64,000 nucleotides of DNA from NCBI GenBank assembly GCA_044371755.1, contig JBILSZ010000002.1:1-64000 (forward strand), given 5' to 3'. Each line of letters begins with the position of its first letter. The stretch's first letter is position 1. Below, piece by piece: positions 44,191-51,913 of this stretch. The position numbers and the translations under genes were made by a program. Origin of the DNA: JAIXWP01 sp044371755 (lineage in GTDB: Bacteria > Bacteroidota > Bacteroidia > Flavobacteriales_D > Sanyastnellaceae). The notes under the pieces are model-generated. The model saw only the letters and a program-made list of their open reading frames with translations. It was not told the origin of the DNA and ran no database searches.

Positions 44191-45752
44191 CTCACCACTA
44201 CTCCATATTCCCCACGCAAGATCGCTGCATAGGTCATTTTATAAAAATTATATAATCCCACTGGACCAGGATAGTTTGGTGTATTGATACGCCCCCGAAT
44301 GATCATTCGGTGATCCGATTTCAATTTAGAATAGATAACTTCATTCACGGGAAAACTCAATAAAGATCCCATTGGTATTACAGAGGCTGAATTGGGTTGC
44401 TGTATTCCCGCCCTTACCTCTTGATTCATCGCCACAATGAATTCCTCATTGGTGATATTGTTTAATAAAATCAAATCTACCCCAATGGCAAAAGGATATT
44501 CATTGGTCACTAATATTTCGAGTGCACCAAAAAAATCTTCGGCGATATCCGCTTGTATATCCAAAGTATCGCTTAGTAATACACTCTCCGTAGCAAATCG
44601 AAGTGGAATGCGTATTTCATAATCCAACTCAATCGGATTTTCCGTATAGATAAAATCATTCGACCCTGAAATATTGCCGAGAGGATTGAGCTGCAGATTG
44701 CCTTGCAAAGAAAATTGAGAAGGTAAGTTTCCAATCCACTGGGTGAGATTAGAATTGCCTTGATTCACATTATAACTCAATATGGTCGGGCTCACACTCC
44801 AACCATCATCAAGGGCTCTCGTGAGCAACATAGGCAGTTGAAACGGTGCGAAGTTCAACTCTACATTTCCATTACTCGAATTAGAAGAAATCGAGTTTAA
44901 GTTCAATCGAGCGTCAGCACCAATGTTATTTTTTATATTCAATAAAAAAGTTGCCTCTTCCAAATTCAACTGACCCTGCGGTACATTAACTCCTGCGAAA
45001 ACATCTTCTTGTTCATTGATCACGTAGGTATGCTGTCCAAAATAACCGTTTGCATATTCGACTACCGCCTCAATAAATGAAAGTTCCACTACTACACTAT
45101 CCTGACCTTGAACGATTGCCGCGGTAGGCGCATCGACTGCTACACTCACTGCGGCATCAACAAAAACTCTATTAAAACTCGTTCCGGAAGCTCCTGTCAA
45201 ATCGAACTCAAAATCTTCCAAATTAAATGTTCCCTCAGCCACACCTGGCACTCCGGCTTGCTCTGGAGGAGTGGCCGCATTGATCACCAATGGAACTCCT
45301 TGATTCAATAAACCGGGAAGCGAAAAAACAGAGGTCATATAACCACTGATGTAGTTGACTACGCGGTATTGAAGCAAACCTGATTTCATTCTTACTCGTT
45401 TCAACTGTACACCATTCGGGATATCAAACTCGATATCTCTGCTTACATTGATGATGCTTGTGCCCGCAGGAAGAGTGATGGTTCCGCTCGTGAAAGGCAC
45501 CTTAAAAGATTCTGACACTGTAGTATCCGGAAGTTGCGCAAGAGAATCGTAATTAATATCTGCCAAGTCGCCAGCATAAACGAAACTCCATAAGCCAGAA
45601 GCATCAGATTCCAATAATGAGTCGGCCACTAAATCGGTAAGCGTAAGTTCGCCCCGAAAGAGTGGTACTGCCACATCTGTATTCCAAGTGGTGGCTTCCT
45701 TTCGACAAGAGGCCAAAACAAATACAACAAAGAAAATCAACAGTGATCTCAT
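44187..45752 (-). CDS. Large beta-rich lipoprotein
   Basis: 521 residues. The signal peptide ends in a lipobox, VLASC (Cys16). The mature protein is beta-rich with repeated hydrophobic and Asn-rich segments (NISGSNDFIYTENPIELDY, LSSNSSNGNVELNFAPF). I do not recognise the family. Its stop overlaps the ATG of the DUF5723-like gene, and it follows the DUF4105 gene after 28 bases, so it is part of the minus-strand cell-envelope operon. Confidence 0.7.
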   Translation of the reverse strand: MRSLLIFFVVFVLASCRKEATTWNTDVAVPLFRGELTLTDLVADSLLESDASGLWSFVYAGDLADINYDSLAQLPDTTVSESFKVPFTSGTITLPAGTSIINVSRDIEFDIPNGVQLKRVRMKSGLLQYRVVNYISGYMTSVFSLPGLLNQGVPLVINAATPPEQAGVPGVAEGTFNLEDFEFDLTGASGTSFNRVFVDAAVSVAVDAPTAAIVQGQDSVVVELSFIEAVVEYANGYFGQHTYVINEQEDVFAGVNVPQGQLNLEEATFLLNIKNNIGADARLNLNSISSNSSNGNVELNFAPFQLPMLLTRALDDGWSVSPTILSYNVNQGNSNLTQWIGNLPSQFSLQGNLQLNPLGNISGSNDFIYTENPIELDYEIRIPLRFATESVLLSDTLDIQADIAEDFFGALEILVTNEYPFAIGVDLILLNNITNEEFIVAMNQEVRAGIQQPNSASVIPMGSLLSFPVNEVIYSKLKSDHRMIIRGRINTPNYPGPVGLYNFYKMTYAAILRGEYGVVVR

Positions 45753-45780
45753 CCGCTTAAAAGTACAAATTAATTTTTAA

Positions 45781-46956
45781 TCACCCTCTCTTTTCTTTTG
45801 CAAATAGGTCGGGTCTCCATGATCGCAATCCAATAAATATTAGACCCAATACCATGGGAAGTGCCGCCAAATGCAGACGCTGTGGAAGAAAAAACCAACT
45901 TACGACCAAGATTATTAATAAAATAGTATTCCACTTGAAATAAGCCTGAACCCATGACCGCTTCCAAGAAACAAACACAAGAATAAAATTTATTGGATTC
46001 GCCCAAAGTAAATTGAGATTCCACTTCGTCGCTGTGTGATCGGTAAAAAACCAAAGGAAAAAAACTAAGACCCCTACCAAACCGACAAGCAACATGTGCA
46101 GTCGATCTACCGGTGTGTATTTTCGATACTTTCTAAATACAATCCCCCCGATGAGTATTTGTATAAATAACAATAAGCCAAAAACATTGATTGGTGTAAT
46201 TAAAGAACGGTCTCCCAATTCATATTCGAAAGGCAACACTTCGGTTGCTGGGCTAGTCAAAACCCCATCTCCGTAAGACGCGTAGGTAAAGTCATTCATT
46301 AATGAGTCAGGTAAAAACATGACATCCTCTTTGCCCATCACTCTGTCGCAAGGTATTCCCAGAGCCAAATCAATTCCAAAATCACTCCATGGCATGTGAT
46401 CGAGATAGCGTTGGATGGCATCTCTAAAGGTCCACTCCTTGGCACTTACATAAGTAAATTCAACGCTGCGAGACGAAGAGCGACGTATGATATCTCTTAC
46501 TCTCGTAGCACAATTATCGTAGAAAAAATCATATCGATATGTTCTGTTCTGAGGCTCATAATTCTCTACGAGCAGTGCGAATAATTTTCTTTTATCTTCT
46601 ACCGTGAGCAGCAGTTCTTGCTCGTATATACCACGGCCAGTGTAAATATACTCCTGCTGAAAATTTCCAAAATCCTCTAGAGAAAGTTTGTAATCCAGTT
46701 TCCCTTGAGCGAACTTCCAGTAGAAATCATCTGAGAATTCAAAAGTGCCGTAGTTAAAAACCCAATCCACCCAACGTCCATTCAGCGAATCCTCATAGCG
46801 GATTGCGGTATGACCGAAGATGCTATATAAATCGGGACCGCTAGTGCAACTGAGCAATGTAAAACGTGCATTTGGCGAGGCTATATATTGTTTATTGTCT
46901 TGCGTTAAACCCGCACTCGCCACGAAAAGGCTTAAAAAGATTAGAATGTTTTTCAT
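45781..46956 (-). CDS. DUF4105 protein with C-terminal membrane helices
   Basis: 391 residues. A signal peptide (to about SAGLTQ) is followed by the DUF4105/Lnb N-terminal-like domain (about 25-240), with the TSGPDLYSIFGHTAIR and YDFFYDNCATRVRD motifs, whose Cys and His may be catalytic. The last ~140 residues contain about four to five membrane helices. The family is thought to act on envelope lipids or peptides, but its reaction is not established to my knowledge. Its ATG overlaps the stop of dapF. Confidence 0.85.
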   Translation of the reverse strand: MKNILIFLSLFVASAGLTQDNKQYIASPNARFTLLSCTSGPDLYSIFGHTAIRYEDSLNGRWVDWVFNYGTFEFSDDFYWKFAQGKLDYKLSLEDFGNFQQEYIYTGRGIYEQELLLTVEDKRKLFALLVENYEPQNRTYRYDFFYDNCATRVRDIIRRSSSRSVEFTYVSAKEWTFRDAIQRYLDHMPWSDFGIDLALGIPCDRVMGKEDVMFLPDSLMNDFTYASYGDGVLTSPATEVLPFEYELGDRSLITPINVFGLLLFIQILIGGIVFRKYRKYTPVDRLHMLLVGLVGVLVFFLWFFTDHTATKWNLNLLWANPINFILVFVSWKRSWVQAYFKWNTILLIILVVSWFFLPQRLHLAALPMVLGLIFIGLRSWRPDLFAKEKRG

Positions 46957-47738
46957 AAAATATCTATCGTTCCAGAAAAAACCGACATTGCAGGTCCTTT
47001 CAGGAATATATTAAAAAACTCATTGTTATTGTTCACTTCAAAACTCACGGATAGCTCACCGCCCCTTGTGTCGACCTTCACCTCATTGTGAAGATTATTT
47101 ATTTTAGCGAAAACCAAAGCAGCAGCAGTTACGCCTGTGCCACAGCTCAAGGTTTCAGCTTCTACTCCTCTTTCGAAGGTGCGCATCCGAATGCTTTGAG
47201 ATGATAGTTGTTCGATAAAATTGACATTCGTTCCACAGGGAGCAAAATCTTCATGATGCCTCAGGGGAAGGGCCGCTTTAACTAAATCCAACTTTTCCAC
47301 GTCTGAAACCAGCGCCACATAGTGAGGACTTCCTGTATTTAAATAAAAAGCATGCTCAGCCTTTTGGATGATCTCATGAATGTTTTTCATTTTAACGCCA
47401 ATCGTGTTCTGAGTAAGATAAGCCTCATGAGGACCGTCAATGGCGAAAAAGCGACAATTATCTTTAATCATTCCTAGAGAAGCAGCAAAATGCACCGCAC
47501 AGCGACTGCCGTTTCCACAAAAACTACTGCTGCCATCGGGGTTGTAAAAATTCATATAAAAATCCTCCCCGTCATTCTGTGCTGGCTCTATCAGGATAAG
47601 TCCGTCTGATCCGATGCCAAAATGCCTGTCACAAAGCGCGACTATTTGGGAGGTTTGAAGCCGGTACTTCATTTCGCGATTGTCCACTACGATGAAGTCA
47701 TTTCCGGTGCCCTGATATTTTGTAAAGTGAATCTTCAC
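46953..47738 (-). CDS. dapF: Diaminopimelate epimerase, GTG start
   Basis: 261 residues, near normal length. The active-site cysteines lie in FCGNGSRCA and LSCGTGVTA, with GTGNDF at the start and ERGVEAETLSCG near the second. It converts LL- to meso-diaminopimelate for peptidoglycan and lysine. The start GTG at 47738 lies only 4 bases after a TATCTTTG box, so the transcript may be leaderless. It heads the minus-strand operon with DUF4105, a lipoprotein, a DUF5723-like gene and kdsA. Confidence 0.96.
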   Translation of the reverse strand: MKIHFTKYQGTGNDFIVVDNREMKYRLQTSQIVALCDRHFGIGSDGLILIEPAQNDGEDFYMNFYNPDGSSSFCGNGSRCAVHFAASLGMIKDNCRFFAIDGPHEAYLTQNTIGVKMKNIHEIIQKAEHAFYLNTGSPHYVALVSDVEKLDLVKAALPLRHHEDFAPCGTNVNFIEQLSSQSIRMRTFERGVEAETLSCGTGVTAAALVFAKINNLHNEVKVDTRGGELSVSFEVNNNNEFFNIFLKGPAMSVFSGTIDIL

Positions 47739-47742
47739 CCTG

Positions 47743-47750
47743 CAAAGATA
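47743..47750 (-). promoter_or_regulatory. -7 box of dapF
   Basis: The minus strand reads TATCTTTG, ending 4 bases before the GTG start. A transcription start about 5 bases beyond the box would fall on or next to the start codon. Confidence 0.5.
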
Positions 47751-47777
47751 GTCACCAAAACGACAGGATTTCCGCGC

Positions 47778-47785
47778 TATATTCG
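47778..47785 (+). promoter_or_regulatory. -7 box of the E1 dehydrogenase gene
   Basis: TATATTCG, one base from the TAnnTTTG consensus, 20 bases before the ATG at 47806; the divergent dapF box lies about 30 bases away. Confidence 0.4.
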
Positions 47786-47805
47786 CCCGTAGAATTTAGG
47801 ATGAC

Positions 47806-49890
47806 ATGTCGACATTAGAAAAAACCGATTCGGCCAAGCAGGGTCAGCTCAGCAGCGAATTATTGCTCAAGGCATTCAGGCTGATGGCCACTGCCCGCAA
47901 TCTCTCTGATATCTATGAGGAAAATGCCAAAGTCACTTCAAAATATGTACACGCAACCTCTCGTGGTCATGAGGCTTGCCAATTAGCACTTGGTCTGCAA
48001 TTGAAACCTCAGGATTATCTCAGTGCTTACTATCGCGATGACAGCATTTTATTGGGTATGGGAATTACCCCTTACGAGCTCATGCTTCAATTGATGGCCA
48101 AGCGTGAGGATATCTTCAGCGGTGGACGCACGTATTATTCGCATCCTTCGCTCAAGCGTGATAATATGCCCAAAATCCCTCACCAATCCAGCGCTACAGG
48201 TATGCAAGCCATTCCTGCCACTGGTATTGCGATGGGATTGCAATACCTCGAAAAACAAGGGCTAAGTAGCTTCGCCACTAATGATGAAAGACCTCTTGTG
48301 GTTTGTTCAATTGGAGACGCAGCTATGACCGAAGGGGAAGTGAGTGAAGCTTTTCATATGGCCACGTTAAAACAAATGCCCATCGTGTTTTTCGTTCAAG
48401 ACAATGAATGGGATATCAGCGCTCACTCAAGTGAAATAAGATTCGGAGATGCAGTCACTTATTCACGTGCGTTTCCAGGGCTAAAAGTAAAATCCATCGA
48501 TGGCACCGATTTTCTAGCCTCTTATAATACAATAAAGGAAGTCTTTGAAGATGTGCGCAGATCGCGCAGGCCGTGGCTTATTCACTGCAAAGTACCGTTG
48601 CTCGGACATCACACGAGCGGCGTGCGCAAAGAGTGGTATCGCGATGATTTGGAGGCTGCACAAAAAAGAGATCCACTTCCAAAGTTTATGAAACAATTGG
48701 AAAGCCTTGGGTTTGCAGAAACTTCTCTCAAGGAGATTTTTAATGAAATGCGCAATGAAGTCGAGAGTGCATATCAGCAAGCGCTTCAAGCAGAGGATCC
48801 TCGTCCGGAAGATTTACTACTTCACGACTATGCGCCTACACCCATTACGGAAGAAAAAGGAGAAAGAGAGCCAGCAGGTAAACAACCTACTGTGATGGTG
48901 GACAGCGCACTTTTCGCAATGCAAGAAATTCTTGCCAAACATCCCGAGGCTTTGCTTTATGGCCAAGATGTGGGACGCAGGCTCGGCGGTGTATTCCGCG
49001 AAGCGGCAACTTTAGCAGAAAAATTTGGCGATAATCGCGTATTCAATACTCCTATACAAGAAGCATTCATTATTGGAAGCACAGTCGGTATGAGCGCTGC
49101 CGGATGCAAGCCTATAGTAGAAGTTCAGTTTGCAGACTATATCTGGCCAGGTCTCAACCAATTGTTTACCGAGGCTGCCAGAAGTTATTATCTAAGCAAT
49201 GGTAAATGGAATGTGAGTTGTGTGATACGTGTTCCCATTGGAGCCTACGGCAGTGGTGGGCCTTATCACAGCAGCAGCGTAGAAAGTGTATTGTCCAACA
49301 TTAGAGGAATCAAAGTAGCATACCCAAGCACCGGTGCCGATTTAAAAGGCCTTCTCAAAGCTGCCTATTATGACCCAAATCCTGTAGTGATGCTCGAACA
49401 CAAAGGCCTCTACTGGAGTAAAGTGAAAGGCACCGAAGATGCACGCACCATCGAACCAGATGAAGACTATGTAATTCCATTTGGTAAAGCACGCACTGTG
49501 ACATCAGCCACCAGCACAGAAGAAAAAGTGGCTGTCATTACTTATGGAATGGGCGTGTATTGGGCGAAGGGAGCTGCCGAAGCCTTCCCAGGACAAATTG
49601 AAATCATTGACCTTCGCACCATCGTTCCTGTAGATTATGAGGCCATATTCGTAGCCGTAGAAAAATGTAACAGATGTCTCGTACTCACTGAAGAACCTGC
49701 CAACAATAGCTTTGCACAAGCGATCGCAGGAAAAATCAATGAGCATTGTTTCAAATACCTAGACGCACCCGTTATAACATACGGTTCTGTGAATGTGCCA
49801 GCTATTCCACTCAATAGCACACTCGAACAAACCATGCTGCCAAATGCAGAAAAAGTAAAAACCAAGTTGGCAGAATTGTTGAATTATTAA
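47806..49890 (+). CDS. Fused 2-oxoacid dehydrogenase E1 alpha/beta
   Basis: 694 residues that join an alpha half (about 20-330) and a beta half (about 350-694) normally encoded separately. The alpha half has the thiamine diphosphate motif GDAAMTEGEVSEAFHMA (near 169) and DNEWDIS; the beta half has GQDVGRRLGGVFREA and NTPIQEAFIIGSTVGM. It would decarboxylate branched-chain 2-oxo acids (or pyruvate) and pass the acyl group to an E2 lipoyl protein, which is not in this window. Fused E1 proteins are common in Bacteroidota. It starts the run that leads into the redox genes. Confidence 0.93.
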   Translation: MSTLEKTDSAKQGQLSSELLLKAFRLMATARNLSDIYEENAKVTSKYVHATSRGHEACQLALGLQLKPQDYLSAYYRDDSILLGMGITPYELMLQLMAKREDIFSGGRTYYSHPSLKRDNMPKIPHQSSATGMQAIPATGIAMGLQYLEKQGLSSFATNDERPLVVCSIGDAAMTEGEVSEAFHMATLKQMPIVFFVQDNEWDISAHSSEIRFGDAVTYSRAFPGLKVKSIDGTDFLASYNTIKEVFEDVRRSRRPWLIHCKVPLLGHHTSGVRKEWYRDDLEAAQKRDPLPKFMKQLESLGFAETSLKEIFNEMRNEVESAYQQALQAEDPRPEDLLLHDYAPTPITEEKGEREPAGKQPTVMVDSALFAMQEILAKHPEALLYGQDVGRRLGGVFREAATLAEKFGDNRVFNTPIQEAFIIGSTVGMSAAGCKPIVEVQFADYIWPGLNQLFTEAARSYYLSNGKWNVSCVIRVPIGAYGSGGPYHSSSVESVLSNIRGIKVAYPSTGADLKGLLKAAYYDPNPVVMLEHKGLYWSKVKGTEDARTIEPDEDYVIPFGKARTVTSATSTEEKVAVITYGMGVYWAKGAAEAFPGQIEIIDLRTIVPVDYEAIFVAVEKCNRCLVLTEEPANNSFAQAIAGKINEHCFKYLDAPVITYGSVNVPAIPLNSTLEQTMLPNAEKVKTKLAELLNY

Positions 49891-49911
49891 ACCCCTAAAA
49901 CAAATTATACC

Positions 49912-50583
49912 ATGTGTAAAAAATTCACTCTAGCACTCATCGCAATTGCCTGCACTATTAGCTCCATTGCACAATCATTTGAAGGAAAGATGACTGCCAA
50001 AATCATTCCGCTGAAAGTTCCTGCAGAAATGGAAGGAATGAAAGCAATGTTCAACCAAGACATTACTACCTACGTCAAAGGCGCCAAATCAAAAGCTGAA
50101 ATAAAAAGTGCTATGGGCACACAAACTATCATCTTTGATTCGATTGCCAAAGAAGTAACGATACTCACGGATATGATGGGGCAAAAATTTGCCATGACTC
50201 AAAAAGTAGAAAGTTCTGCTGAAGCCAATTCAAGTGGTTTCGACCTCAGTAATGCCAAAGTGGAAAAGACAAGTGAAACAAAGAAAATCGCTGGATACAA
50301 CTGTAAGAAGGCAATTGCTACCATGACAGATGAGGAAACCAAAGAAAACATGAAAGTAGAGTTCTGGTATACAGAAGAGATAGACGCCGCGATGTCTGGA
50401 TTACCCTTCAAGGGCACCATGATGGAGTATGTAATGAACATAGAAGGAATGGAGTTGCAATTCACCATCACAGGCATCAACAAAGAATCAGTTTCTTCAT
50501 CTGTATTTAACATCCCTGATGGCTACCAAGTCATGACACCTGAACAAATGCAAGGCATGATGCCTACCATGGGAAATGAATAA
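49912..50583 (+). CDS. DUF4412 secreted protein
   Basis: 223 residues with a signal peptide (to about SSIAQ). The pattern FEGKMTAKIIPL, TYVKGAKSKAEI, MGTQTIIFD, then KKIAGYNCKKAIAT and VEFWYTEEI matches DUF4412, a lipid-binding-like beta protein of unknown function. The Met-rich C-terminus (MTPEQMQGMMPTM) is a further feature. It starts 21 bases after the E1 gene and ends 3 bases before the thioredoxin gene, so it is probably part of a longer operon. Confidence 0.85.
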   Translation: MCKKFTLALIAIACTISSIAQSFEGKMTAKIIPLKVPAEMEGMKAMFNQDITTYVKGAKSKAEIKSAMGTQTIIFDSIAKEVTILTDMMGQKFAMTQKVESSAEANSSGFDLSNAKVEKTSETKKIAGYNCKKAIATMTDEETKENMKVEFWYTEEIDAAMSGLPFKGTMMEYVMNIEGMELQFTITGINKESVSSSVFNIPDGYQVMTPEQMQGMMPTMGNE

Positions 50584-50586
50584 AAG

Positions 50587-51072
50587 ATGAAAAAGTCTTC
50601 TTTAATTCTAATTATTGTGCTTGTAACAATTGGTGGATTTTTTTTCTACCGATACAATGTGGCACACGACGTGAAGCTTTCGGGCATTCAAGTTATTAAA
50701 AATGGCGAAGCCACAGCACTTGAAAAGAAAGTGACTCTGCCAGCCATTGTACATTTCTACGCGGCTTGGTGTGGGCCTTGCATGAAAGAAATGCCCGAAA
50801 TTATTTCATTCGCCGAAGGCAATAAAGGTCGATTCAATGTGGTGTTTGTAACAGACGACACACCCGAAATCATAGAAATAACAGCCCTTCGCTTCAATAC
50901 TACAACAGAGCGTTTTTTTCAAACACCATCATTAAAAGAAAACAATATTTACAGCATTCCTGTTACTTACTTCACCAACACTAAAGGAGAAATTGCCCAT
51001 AGCATTCTTGGCGAATGCGAATGGACAAATCCTTCATTTATAAAAGAAGTAGAACAATATTTAAATCAATAA
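50587..51072 (+). CDS. Membrane-anchored thioredoxin-like protein
   Basis: 161 residues. One N-terminal membrane helix (about 4-22) with no clear cleavage site is followed by a periplasmic thioredoxin fold with WCGPC (C62, C65) and VTYF cis-Pro region. It resembles the TlpA/ResA class that reduces disulfides in the envelope, including cytochrome c haem sites. It lies 3 bases after DUF4412 and 4 bases before a ferredoxin gene. The haem lipoproteins further down the block make a cytochrome-maturation role attractive but unproven. Confidence 0.88.
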   Translation: MKKSSLILIIVLVTIGGFFFYRYNVAHDVKLSGIQVIKNGEATALEKKVTLPAIVHFYAAWCGPCMKEMPEIISFAEGNKGRFNVVFVTDDTPEIIEITALRFNTTTERFFQTPSLKENNIYSIPVTYFTNTKGEIAHSILGECEWTNPSFIKEVEQYLNQ

Positions 51073-51076
51073 TAAA

Positions 51077-51376
51077 ATGAGCGATCAGTTTAACGGAGTT
51101 TCTAAAATTACAACCATCATTGATGATACTGAATTTAATTTTGAGTTGCCAGCAGATGGTGACAGTATTTTGAACGGTGCACTAAATATTGGTGTTGACG
51201 CCCCGTACTCATGCAAGGGTGGAATTTGCACTTCGTGCAAAGCCAAAGTCATCGAGGGCGAAGTACACATGACGGTAAACTATGCTCTCACAGACAAAGA
51301 GTTGAAGCAAGGATATATCCTAGCCTGTCAGTCACATCCGCGTAGCGAAAAAGTTAAAATATCGTGGGACGTTTGA
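51077..51376 (+). CDS. Standalone [2Fe-2S] ferredoxin, PaaE C-domain type
   Basis: 99 residues with the plant-type cluster pattern C46-X4-C51-X2-C54-X29-C84, in SCKGGICTSCKAKVIEGEV and ILACQSHPRS. The sequence after the third Cys (MTVNYALTDKELKQGYILAC) is close to the C-terminal domain of phenylacetyl-CoA epoxidase reductase PaaE, but the FAD/NAD domains of PaaE are absent. It is cytosolic, as there is no signal. It would carry electrons for an unknown oxygenase or reductase. It overlaps the following YceI gene by 1 base. Confidence 0.92.
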   Translation: MSDQFNGVSKITTIIDDTEFNFELPADGDSILNGALNIGVDAPYSCKGGICTSCKAKVIEGEVHMTVNYALTDKELKQGYILACQSHPRSEKVKISWDV

Positions 51377-51912
51377 TGAATAAATGTTTGAGCATTCTCA
51401 TTGCATTTCTTGTGACTCACTTTGAAGTTTCAAGTCAAAATCTCCAGGTGAAACAGGGCAATATTTCATTTGAGTCCAATGCAGAATTAGAAATTATAAA
51501 AGCCTCTTCAAATAAATTGAAGGGGCTTTTTAATGCTGCAACTAAGAACTTTGCTTTTACTATAGAAATCGGCACTTTCGAAGGTTTCAACAGCGCACTT
51601 CAAAAAGAACATTTCAATGAAAATTACATGGAAACCGCTGCCTTTCCTAAGGCAAGTTTTTCGGGTAAAATTCTAGACACTTTTGATCCTACCAAAGACA
51701 AACAAACCATCCGCGCTAAAGGAAAACTTGATGTTCACGGAGTAATAAAAGAACGAATACTCGAAATTGAGTTTACAAAAAAAAATTCTGAGTATTCCAT
51801 CGCAACCAATTTCAACATTTTGCTCGAAGATCACGGTATCACTATTCCGCGGATCGTAAATCAAAAAATATCGCCTACCATTGCAGTAGCTGTTGTCGGT
51901 GTATTAAAATGA
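51376..51912 (+). CDS. YceI family protein, copy 1
   Basis: 178 residues from the ATG at 51376; a GTG at 51364 is an alternative but would overlap the ferredoxin more. A signal peptide (to about VSSQ) precedes the YceI lipocalin-like barrel: FAFTIEIGTFEGFNSALQ, HFNENYMETAAFPKASFSG, KGKLDVHGV. The family binds isoprenoid or polyprenyl lipids in the periplasm. It is related to the gene at 57129-57680. It lies between the ferredoxin and the sensor kinase. Confidence 0.88.
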   Translation: MNKCLSILIAFLVTHFEVSSQNLQVKQGNISFESNAELEIIKASSNKLKGLFNAATKNFAFTIEIGTFEGFNSALQKEHFNENYMETAAFPKASFSGKILDTFDPTKDKQTIRAKGKLDVHGVIKERILEIEFTKKNSEYSIATNFNILLEDHGITIPRIVNQKISPTIAVAVVGVLK

Positions 51913-51913
51913 A

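Noticed and set aside
45770..46054. 94-codon frame within the DUF4105 gene on the same strand
   Set aside because: It is a frame shadow of the membrane part of the DUF4105 protein and shows no sensible protein features.
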